Source of the DNA: CAJXUU01 sp963975265
GTDB lineage: Bacteria; Bacteroidota; Bacteroidia; Chitinophagales; Saprospiraceae
Direction of reading: 5' to 3'
DNA: 12,602 nt
Assembly (NCBI GenBank): GCA_963975265.1
Contig: CAXBGT010000167.1
Span: forward strand, 1 to 12,602
Shown: positions 1 through 5,550 of the stretch, piece after piece
Numbering within the stretch: the stretch's first letter is position 1
How the letters are laid out: every line of letters begins with the position of its first letter
Translations under genes and position numbers: made by a program
Notes under the pieces: generated by a model
What the model was told of the DNA's origin: nothing
Seen by the model: only the letters and a program-made list of their open reading frames with translations
The model's database searches: none

Positions 1-246
1 CGAGAGAATTTTAAAATAGAGCTTACTTCTGAAAACCCCTAACGGCAATTCGACGATATTCTAAACGCTAGTCCTCCAAGTTCCTCTTCTCCAGTCTCTT
101 CAAAAACGTAAGCAAGCAAATCCATGGTTCAAGTATCAACTTTTTAATTCGTCTGTATCTTAGATCTTAAACACTTAAAACTTGAACTTCAATCTTAAAC
201 TTAAACTTAAACCAAAATCTTAAAACTTAATAAACGAAAACAGTAC
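1..246. other. intergenic region after the diheme gene pair
   Basis: No convincing gene is present. The right half (about 158-234) is a degenerate CTTAAA/CTTAAAC tract, listed separately. The left half read on the minus strand is purine-rich (GAGACTGGAGAAGAGGAAC-like) and holds only a 28-codon reading frame (125-39) without recognisable features. No hairpin followed by a T-run was seen after the stop codon at 247-249, so no intrinsic terminator is called. Confidence 0.6.
158..234. repeat. degenerate CTTAAA/CTTAAAC short-repeat tract
   Basis: On the plus strand the unit CTTAAAC occurs at 166-172, 194-200, 200-206 and 206-212; the last three are in phase with a 6-base period. Variants lie between and after them (ACTTAAAAC at 173-181, CTTGAAC at 181-187, CTTAAAAC near 219-226). 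The tract is AT-rich, non-coding and downstream of the last gene of the unit. Units vary in length and sequence, so this is a drifting simple repeat and not a CRISPR array. A role in transcription ending or slippage is only a guess. Confidence 0.6.
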
Positions 247-1347
247 CTAAAACGGATCCGTATATCGTTGATCATTGACAAATGAATCATCCGTCAGTGT
301 CTTCAAGAAATTAACCAAATCAACCTTGTCGATCTCTGTCAGGAATAACCCTGTTTCACTTGTAGCCAGGATCGCTTCATCAACCGTACTAGAAGGATGG
401 ATACCTTCATTATAATGATCCACAACCTCTTCTAAGGTCGAAAATCTACCATCGTGCATATAAGGGGCTGTAAGCTCTATGTTTCTTAATGTTGGCACTT
501 TGAATCTTGCTCTATCCATTGGATCATTGGACACAGCCTCTCTGCCGATATCTACAAAATTACTGTCTTCATCAAGGCCATTATTCATATAAAGATCATT
601 TTCAAAATTTGCACCACCATGGCAGTGAGCACAGTCTGCTCCTGAGAACTCTGGAAAGAATGGATTGTACTCTGTTTCGAATAGTAATCGTCCCCTTTCT
701 TCACTTTCAGTAAGCTCTGTAGTACCCGCTTTCCATTGATCAAATTTAGAATCATAGGAAACAATACTTAACATAAACTGCTCCATGGCTAATGCCATTT
801 TATCTATTGTGATATCATCATCGCCATACACTCTAGTGAATTGATCTCGATATATCTTGGTATCATTCAGCTTTGTCAATACATTTTCTAGTGTCTCATT
901 CATTTCTAGCTCGTCCTGAATTGGTAATATTGCTTGATCTCTTAATAGATGGGCTCTTCCATCCCAAAAGAATTCATTGCTATTCCAGGCCATATTAAAA
1001 ACAGACATTGCTTGTCGCTTTCCTGGCAGTCCTTCTACACCTATAGAAAATCTTGTTGAATCACTAAATCCATGCTCCTGTCTATGACAGCTAGCACAAG
1101 TTTGCGTACCGTCTTTGGACAACAATTTTTCATAAAAGAGCATTCGACCTAGCTCTACACCTTGTTCTGTCATAGTATTATCTTCTGGCAAATTAGGCGC
1201 GGGTAAAGCTCCATAAACCAGTTTATACATGGTTGTGTCCTGCAATATTTCCTCCTCCGTCGGTGGGTCTATGATTGGATCGTCACTACAGGATAGTGTG
1301 ATGCAAACTATTAGCCCTATGATCAGTATTACAGTATATTTATTCAT
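247..1347 (-). CDS. MauG/MbnH-like diheme cytochrome c peroxidase, lipoprotein (second of pair)
   Basis: A 366-residue protein of the bacterial diheme cytochrome c peroxidase/MauG family. Heme sites are C84-A-S-C87-H88 and C239-A-H-C242-H243. A Trp between them, W128 in an FFWDGR motif, lies about 40 residues after the first heme His, where the inter-heme Trp of bacterial peroxidases sits. After YMHDG (296-300) comes DHYNEG with Y312, 69 residues past the second heme His; I infer this is the Tyr axial-ligand position that marks MauG-type enzymes, where classical peroxidases have Met. The N-terminus is a hydrophobic signal ending at C20 with a relaxed lipobox, followed by S-D-D, which resembles the Bacteroidota lipoprotein export signal, so surface exposure is possible. 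The ATG lies inside the end of the upstream gene (8-base overlap), implying translational coupling. Expected role: H2O2-dependent oxidation of a partner, probably the nearby MbnP-like protein. The family call is firm; the substrate is inferred. Confidence 0.85.
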   Translation of the reverse strand: MNKYTVILIIGLIVCITLSCSDDPIIDPPTEEEILQDTTMYKLVYGALPAPNLPEDNTMTEQGVELGRMLFYEKLLSKDGTQTCASCHRQEHGFSDSTRFSIGVEGLPGKRQAMSVFNMAWNSNEFFWDGRAHLLRDQAILPIQDELEMNETLENVLTKLNDTKIYRDQFTRVYGDDDITIDKMALAMEQFMLSIVSYDSKFDQWKAGTTELTESEERGRLLFETEYNPFFPEFSGADCAHCHGGANFENDLYMNNGLDEDSNFVDIGREAVSNDPMDRARFKVPTLRNIELTAPYMHDGRFSTLEEVVDHYNEGIHPSSTVDEAILATSETGLFLTEIDKVDLVNFLKTLTDDSFVNDQRYTDPF

Positions 1348-2362
1348 TCGAGAGATTCTTGTTTGTTAAAAAATTCTGATCGGTTAGGGATTCTAGAAAA
1401 GCCAATAGATCTGTCTTTTCTGAATCTTTTAGACCCATCGGTTCTATTAGGCTGCTTTTATTACTATGATTCCTTCCTCCGTTATTATAATGTTCTATTA
1501 CCTCAGTCAAAGTTTTGATCGAACCGTCATGCATGTAAGGGCCTGTCACCTCAACATTACGCAATGAAGGAACTTTGAACAGTGCTCTATCATTCGGATC
1601 CTGTGTGAGTCTTTCTCTACCATTATCGGGATAGACATCATATAGCCCATTATTCTGAAAACTATAGTTTGTGAAATTAAAACCAGAATGACAAGTTCCA
1701 CAAGATGTTCTTTCACTTTCGAATAAAATCTTCCCTCTGACAGCTGCTTCTGAAATAGAGCCTTCTATTCCATAATTATATTCTAAATCATATTGACTTT
1801 GCCCACTTATCATACTTCTTTCGAATTGAGACAATGCTCTTGTGATTACAAATGCACCTAGTTCTCTATCGTAAGCGGATTTTGCCATTTGAACGTAGGC
1901 TGGAATCTTTGCTAACGTATCCGCAATTAGTACTATGTTGTTGTTAAATTCATTGTGTTCCTGTATAGGAACGAGTATTTGCATTTCTAACGTGGGTAAT
2001 CCCCCCTCTCTTGTGTAGTATGGATGGTATGCAACATTTGCTAGGCTTGGTGCATTTCTAGTTCCTACTAATCCACCTGAACCGATACTGACAGATTCAT
2101 TATCAGAAAAAGCAAGTGAAGGATCATGACAAGAAGCACAACTTATAGAACCATCTTTCGATAAAATAGGATCATAAAATAATTGCTTACCAAGCTCCCA
2201 TCTTTCGGACGTATATTCATTCCCTTCTGGATGCTCTATTTCTGGAAAGCCCTTCGGCACCTCCATAATTTTCAACTTACCGATCTCTGTGCTTTCTATT
2301 TCTTTAGCACATGAGCTAGCCAATAAGCCAATTAAGATTATATAGCAGAACTTTAATTTCAA
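1340..2362 (-). CDS. MauG/MbnH-like diheme cytochrome c peroxidase, lipoprotein (first of pair, no inter-heme Trp)
   Basis: A 340-residue diheme c-type cytochrome related to the next gene. Heme sites are C75-A-S-C78-H79 and C221-G-T-C224-H225. YMHDG (276-280) is followed by IEHYNNGG, with Y292 as candidate Tyr ligand, 67 residues after the second heme His. Where the partner enzyme has FFWDGR, this one reads YYTREGG (115-121), so the usual Trp between the hemes is missing. The start is TTG at 2362, 4 bases after the MbnP-like stop: an in-frame TAG lies 15 bases upstream, no earlier ATG exists, and the next in-frame Met is residue 33, beyond the signal sequence. The N-terminus looks like a lipoprotein signal with C18 as the modified Cys, followed by A-K-E. 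Spacing argues for one transcript with the genes on both sides. It may modify the MbnP-like protein or pass electrons to the second diheme enzyme; which is unknown. Confidence 0.84.
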   Translation of the reverse strand: MKLKFCYIILIGLLASSCAKEIESTEIGKLKIMEVPKGFPEIEHPEGNEYTSERWELGKQLFYDPILSKDGSISCASCHDPSLAFSDNESVSIGSGGLVGTRNAPSLANVAYHPYYTREGGLPTLEMQILVPIQEHNEFNNNIVLIADTLAKIPAYVQMAKSAYDRELGAFVITRALSQFERSMISGQSQYDLEYNYGIEGSISEAAVRGKILFESERTSCGTCHSGFNFTNYSFQNNGLYDVYPDNGRERLTQDPNDRALFKVPSLRNVEVTGPYMHDGSIKTLTEVIEHYNNGGRNHSNKSSLIEPMGLKDSEKTDLLAFLESLTDQNFLTNKNLSNE

Positions 2363-2366
2363 ATTA

Positions 2367-3326
2367 TTATTGAACTACTACTTTTCTAGTCGCTAGCTTT
2401 TTCCCAGTGTTATCTTCAATGGATAGGAAGTAGATGCCTGGAATAAGAACATCTATTTGAGTATTTAATGATTGAATTCCACTATATACAATTCTTCCAA
2501 ACGCATCCTGTACTCTAATAATATTATTTGACACTGACGTTTCTAATCTCACGTTCAATTGACCATCAGATACTGGATTTGGATATATTTCTAATGATTT
2601 GATCAATTCACTGTCGGTGGTACCAGTAATTTCAGGAGTCGAAAATACTTTTTCTCTCAGATTTGTTGCCAATGTTTTTATTTCACCAAGATTTCCATGT
2701 AAAATAAGGCCTCCGCTAATGTCGATTCCTTCTAATAAGTTTTTATATTCTGCATCTACTTCGACAGTAAATGAAGATTCGCCACTCATTGAAACAGGAT
2801 ATTCCATTTGCCTATAAAATTCGTCTCCTATACAGTGAAATTGCAGTTCCTGATCTACGTTAGGACCACTTTGGCCTTCGAGGGCTATAAACCTATAACC
2901 AGCTGCCCAACCCCAATGCATTGATGGAAACTTTGGTGCTAATGGATGGCTCGGATGAAGTAAAGACGGATCTGCATGATTTGCCTCCGAGTCGACTCCA
3001 AAATAAAAATTTACAGCCTCAAGATTAACAATGTCATATTCTCCCAGTTCGATGACCGTTGGATCAGTAGATTCCAAAAGGCTAACTAGTACATAAAGTT
3101 CTTCTACCTGGGTCACCTGACCTCCATCATGCGTTATTGAAAACCCAGACAAATAGTATTGTAACCTATCAATCATGAAATCATTTCCTAGATCATTTTT
3201 AGAATTAACTTCATTTTCAAACTCCTCTCCATCAAGGAGGTGATTGATTTGAATATTTACTGTGCTTTGAGCTGTAGTTGCGAATGTGCATAGCAATAGG
3301 AAAATGAATTGTAAAGTTGTTTTCAT
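2367..3326 (-). CDS. MbnP-like copper-binding protein with T9SS C-terminal sorting domain
   Basis: A 319-residue secreted protein. Residues 1-20 form a type I signal peptide (cleavage near TTAQ/S). Residues about 22-228 match what I know of the MbnP family, known from methanobactin operons and related to CorA of methanotrophs: an early NHLLDG segment, FYFGVDS (107-113), then HPSHP and MHWGWAAGYRF (136-146) leading into LEG. W138 and W140 are candidates for the Trp that MbnH turns into kynurenine, and H124, H127, H137 and H164 are possible copper ligands. Residues about 243-319 are a Por_Secre_tail type sorting domain, with EIYPNPVSDG (246-255) at its start and a GIYFLSI strand near the end. 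The two diheme enzymes follow at +4 bases and then with an overlap, as expected for a substrate with its oxidases. Copper binding and kynurenine are inferred from the family. Copper storage or uptake at the cell surface is the likeliest role. Confidence 0.82.
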   Translation of the reverse strand: MKTTLQFIFLLLCTFATTAQSTVNIQINHLLDGEEFENEVNSKNDLGNDFMIDRLQYYLSGFSITHDGGQVTQVEELYVLVSLLESTDPTVIELGEYDIVNLEAVNFYFGVDSEANHADPSLLHPSHPLAPKFPSMHWGWAAGYRFIALEGQSGPNVDQELQFHCIGDEFYRQMEYPVSMSGESSFTVEVDAEYKNLLEGIDISGGLILHGNLGEIKTLATNLREKVFSTPEITGTTDSELIKSLEIYPNPVSDGQLNVRLETSVSNNIIRVQDAFGRIVYSGIQSLNTQIDVLIPGIYFLSIEDNTGKKLATRKVVVQ

Positions 3327-3377
3327 AAGTTAAATGTTTTGATAGAAAAATATCATTCATCAGACATTTTTCTAAGA

Positions 3378-3386
3378 TTAAAGATA
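3378..3386 (-). promoter_or_regulatory. candidate -7 box before the MbnP-like gene
   Basis: Read on the minus strand, 3386-3378 is TATCTTTAA, one base off the Bacteroidota -7 consensus TAnnTTTG. It would start a transcript about 45 bases before the MbnP-like ATG. No TTG lies at the expected -33 distance (the nearest is only 11 bases upstream), so support is partial. The same TAYCTTTAA word precedes two other genes here. Confidence 0.35.
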
Positions 3387-3430
3387 AGAGGTAGTAGCAA
3401 TATCTAGTTTGCCTTATTTTGATAAATTTA

Positions 3431-3889
3431 TCACTTATCTAATCGAACCAGCATTGCTTTCATTTCAGCTATCTCCTTTACTTGAGCCTTTATAATATCA
3501 TCCGCTAATTTCTGAACTTCAGGATCAGTAAAATCTGCTTGGCTACTCGTCATTATCGCTGATGAGTGGTGGGGAATCATGGCTTCCATCCATTGCGCAT
3601 CACCTATTGGCTCTTGAGTTCTCAATAAAAATAAAGTCCCGAAGAATACCAACACAGCACCAGTGACGATTGCATAGTTTTTCTTTTTATCCTTGTACAT
3701 ACTCCACATAAAGGCGATCTTTAGTAATGCCATAGGAGCGATCATTAATACAGTCATATAAGTACGAGTCAGACTAGTATAAACGTGATCAAATTTATCA
3801 ACATTGAGAAACATGACTCCGTACATCACAAAAAAAGACACCGCTAGCATCGCAAAAAATTTACCGTAGTTTGATTTTTGATTTTCCAT
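3431..3889 (-). CDS. three-TM DUF305 membrane protein
   Basis: A 152-residue membrane protein. Predicted helices are at about 11-30, 42-64 and 71-89. The C-terminal part, about 98-152, is a short DUF305 domain: MIPHHSSAIM (104-113) with H107 and H108, then a D-P-E-V-QKLADDII stretch and Q-V-KEIAEMKAM ending the protein. His and Met residues (M104, H107, H108, M113, M143, M146) lie on the predicted helices and could bind copper, though I know of no proven function for this family. Many DUF305 proteins are soluble and secreted; here the domain is tethered to a membrane anchor. It lies between a Cys-rich copper-storage-like gene (114 bases upstream) and the MbnP-like gene (104 bases downstream), which supports a copper-linked role by context only. 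The domain and topology calls are good; orientation is not established. Confidence 0.8.
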   Translation of the reverse strand: MENQKSNYGKFFAMLAVSFFVMYGVMFLNVDKFDHVYTSLTRTYMTVLMIAPMALLKIAFMWSMYKDKKKNYAIVTGAVLVFFGTLFLLRTQEPIGDAQWMEAMIPHHSSAIMTSSQADFTDPEVQKLADDIIKAQVKEIAEMKAMLVRLDK

Positions 3890-3943
3890 CCGTCGAAATT
3901 TTAGTTGTTTTTTGATGTGAATTTGATTTAATACTGGAAGTAG

Positions 3944-3979
3944 AGAGGATAAGCCTCAATTACTCAAGACTCATCCTCT
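3944..3979 (-). terminator. 10-bp stem-loop between the Cys-rich and DUF305 genes
   Basis: AGAGGATAAG (3944-3953) pairs with CTCATCCTCT (3970-3979) over 10 positions including one G-T pair, with a 16-base loop. It begins 24 bases after the Cys-rich gene's stop in the direction of transcription. No clear T-run follows, so it may be a weak terminator or an RNA-processing/stability hairpin separating expression of the two genes. Confidence 0.45.
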
Positions 3980-4003
3980 TGGTTAGTTAATGTATACTTT
4001 GGT

Positions 4004-4321
4004 TTATGCTGCCATTTTTCTACAAGCATCGGCACAAGCTCTACATGACTCTGCACATTTCTTGCAATGCTCATGATCATGCTTTTCACATTGATCTGCA
4101 CAGTATTCACATATTTCAGCACAAAGTTCGCAATACTCCTTTGACCATTTACTTTCAGCAAGCATAAAATTGAGACTTGCGTTAACAGCATCTATGCATT
4201 GCACACAACATAAGGGACAATCATTCATGCTCTCTTGACCTGCCATCTTAGTTAAGCAGATTTTACAGTCCACTAAACATTGTTGACAAGCTTCTATACA
4301 TTTCTTCATTAAATCATTCAT
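4004..4321 (-). CDS. cytosolic four-helix-bundle copper-storage-like protein (Csp-like, 19 Cys)
   Basis: A 105-residue protein with 19 cysteines: 8, 12, 15, 19, 22, 35, 38, 39, 42, 64, 67, 71, 74, 78, 86, 89, 93, 96 and 100. They follow the i, i+3/i+4 spacing of amphipathic helices, which points cysteines into the core of a four-helix bundle, as in the Csp copper-storage proteins that hold many Cu(I) ions. H81, H83 and H85 (HDHEH) lie in the turn before the last Cys helix and could guard the bundle mouth. There is no signal peptide or Tat motif, so it should be cytosolic, like Csp3 and unlike Csp1. Helices are roughly 3-25, 32-55, 60-79 and 84-103. The neighbouring HMA-MauE gene is a plausible metal-relay partner. 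Ferredoxin-like annotations sometimes given to this family are unlikely, since no CxxCxxCxxxCP pattern is present. The family call is strong; metal content is inferred. Confidence 0.85.
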   Translation of the reverse strand: MNDLMKKCIEACQQCLVDCKICLTKMAGQESMNDCPLCCVQCIDAVNASLNFMLAESKWSKEYCELCAEICEYCADQCEKHDHEHCKKCAESCRACADACRKMAA

Positions 4322-4481
4322 TACATTAAGCTTTTGATTACTAATAAATTATTTGCCACATCAGGCGATTAAGCTGGATGAGAATAGTTATCTAACTGCC
4401 ATATGATCTAGGATGTTTGGGCAGCAAAAAGCTTATTTATGATGTTTTCTGATTTCGTTTTGACTTATTTTGACTTCTGAA

Positions 4482-5195
4482 TTACAGCAAAAGCATTACT
4501 ACTGACATGCTTATCATCAACGTGTTTTCGATAAAAGTAGCTTCTGTCATAGGCAGGTCTAATGCCGTACCAAGACATGCACACTTGATGGTTCTTTTGG
4601 AAAGTAGCGTTTTGGTAACTCCATAAGTAGTAAATCCGAGTATTACTATTGTAGCCCACAAGGCAATATCAACATTGAACCTCATCAATAGCATCAAACC
4701 AAGAACAGTCTCAATAAAAGGATAAATTTTAGCATAGAATGGTAATCGCTTAGCAATAGGATCATACATAGAAAATGACATTGCAAATCCATTCAAATCC
4801 AACATCTTAAAAAAGCTAAATACGATAAAGAAAAGACCCATGAAATCTATCATCATCTGTCCGATTTTCCAATCCTGCATATGTATCAATACACTTGCTA
4901 CAGTAATGTATGACAAGATCAAAAATAAAGGCTTGAGCTGTGAAAACTTGGACTTTTCTTCCACCACTGCACCAGTAGATGGCATATTCACATTCTTCTC
5001 TGATATGGTGTACTTTTCTGAAAGCTGACTCCGAAGTGTGCTGGTTTCTATATGGTAATCCATGACGATCGTAGCCTCTTTTTCATCTAGATCTACATCA
5101 ACAGAGGTAATTCCATCAATGCCTTTTAGAGTATTCGTAACATCTGCTTTGCAGTTTTGGCAAGTCATGCCGTCTACATTATATGTGTGTTTCAT
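4482..5195 (-). CDS. HMA metal-binding domain fused to a MauE/DoxX-like membrane domain
   Basis: A 237-residue fusion. Residues 1-66 are a ferredoxin-like heavy-metal-associated domain with GMTCQNC (C12, C15), the Cu(I)/soft-metal site seen in CopZ and ATPase N-termini. Residues about 67-86 are a linker, followed by five predicted membrane helices at about 88-106, 113-132, 156-171, 176-194 and 221-237, with the look of the MauE/DoxX-like family of redox-associated membrane proteins. A CXC pair, KCACLGT (C205, C207), sits between helices 4 and 5 with LDLPMTEA after it; such a pair could exchange thiols or hand on metal. The HMA domain has no signal peptide, so it probably lies in the cytosol, making transfer between HMA and CXC across or at the membrane an attractive but unproven idea. 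It is separated from the RND pump by 355 bases, so it likely has its own promoter. Transport direction, if any, is unknown. Confidence 0.75.
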   Translation of the reverse strand: MKHTYNVDGMTCQNCKADVTNTLKGIDGITSVDVDLDEKEATIVMDYHIETSTLRSQLSEKYTISEKNVNMPSTGAVVEEKSKFSQLKPLFLILSYITVASVLIHMQDWKIGQMMIDFMGLFFIVFSFFKMLDLNGFAMSFSMYDPIAKRLPFYAKIYPFIETVLGLMLLMRFNVDIALWATIVILGFTTYGVTKTLLSKRTIKCACLGTALDLPMTEATFIENTLMISMSVVMLLL

Positions 5196-5210
5196 TTGAT
5201 ATATTTTGGG

Positions 5211-5219
5211 TTAAAGATA
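5211..5219 (-). promoter_or_regulatory. candidate -7 box before the HMA-MauE gene
   Basis: On the minus strand 5219-5211 reads TATCTTTAA, close to TAnnTTTG, placed 16 bases before the ATG. A TTG lies 24 bases upstream of the box, somewhat farther than the usual 17-23. The implied leader would be very short. Confidence 0.35.
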
Positions 5220-5491
5220 CTGACTATTCTCGCCTGTTTATTGCAAGTAATTGATGATTGCTTGATTAATAATGACCTTGTATTCATGGGAAATGGGGGT
5301 TGTGATTCCATAAGTGTAAGTATTATGATTAAATTCAAGAGCTTCGTCTAAGTTTTATGTTCAAGTACTAAGGTTTAGATTGAAAAGTAAAGGATCTTAA
5401 GCATAGCCGCTGTCAGTAGACACCTCCATGAAGTGATTTGCATCATCTATCTAAGAATCCTAAACAGTTTCAAATATTTTAGAAGTGTATT

Positions 5492-5499
5492 CAAATATA
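5492..5499 (-). promoter_or_regulatory. candidate distal promoter (-7 box TATATTTG)
   Basis: Minus-strand 5499-5492 is TATATTTG, an exact TAnnTTTG match. A TTTG lies 24 bases upstream, slightly beyond normal spacing. If used, it would give the HMA-MauE gene a leader of nearly 300 bases. A chance match in AT-rich DNA is possible. Confidence 0.3.
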
Positions 5500-5506
5500 T
5501 TGCTTA

Positions 5507-5538
5507 AGTAGGAGACCTGATCTTCAAATCTCCTTACT
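5507..5538 (-). terminator. weak stem-loop after the RND pump gene
   Basis: AGTAGGAGA (5507-5515) pairs with TCTCCTTACT (5529-5538) through a 6-bp core AGGAGA/TCTCCT plus AGT/ACT across a one-base bulge. It starts 12 bases after the pump stop. No T-run follows, so it is only a possible operon end. Confidence 0.3.
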
Positions 5539-5550
5539 AAACTTACAATG

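Larger units (their letters stand above)
5196..5550. other. 355-bp intergenic region between the RND pump and the HMA-MauE gene
   Basis: No supported gene or RNA. In transcription order it holds a weak stem-loop just after the pump stop (5507-5538), a perfect TAnnTTTG word (5499-5492), a directly repeated TTCAAATAT (plus strand, 5469-5477 and 5490-5498, 21 bases apart), and the TATCTTTAA box near the next ATG. The part around 5345-5390 carries words such as TAAAACTTA and ACTTGAAC (minus strand) that also occur in the left-end repeat tract. The only sizeable plus-strand frame, 5157-5351, runs antisense over the HMA start and has no family resemblance. Confidence 0.55.

Noticed and set aside
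39..125. 28-codon minus-strand frame in the left-end region
   Set aside because: Too short, Glu/Gly-rich from a purine-rich stretch, with no supporting feature.
158..234. possible CRISPR array
   Set aside because: Units are 6-9 bases, contiguous and degenerate, with no spacers and no cas genes.
3964..4191. 75-codon minus-strand frame over the Cys-rich gene
   Set aside because: The other frame has the regular 19-Cys four-helix pattern; this one is its out-of-frame shadow.
4327..4435. inverted repeat TAAGCTTTT / AAAAGCTTA about 90 bases apart
   Set aside because: Nine-base arms with a long spacer and no transposase or target duplication; not a supported mobile element.
4458..4476. direct repeat TTTTGACTT with a 10-base period
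   Set aside because: Only two copies, just past the HMA-MauE stop; easily a chance event in AT-rich DNA.
5157..5351. 64-codon plus-strand frame partly in the intergenic gap
   Set aside because: It overlaps the HMA-MauE start in antisense, has no signal, motif or promoter, and ends in AT-rich non-coding sequence.
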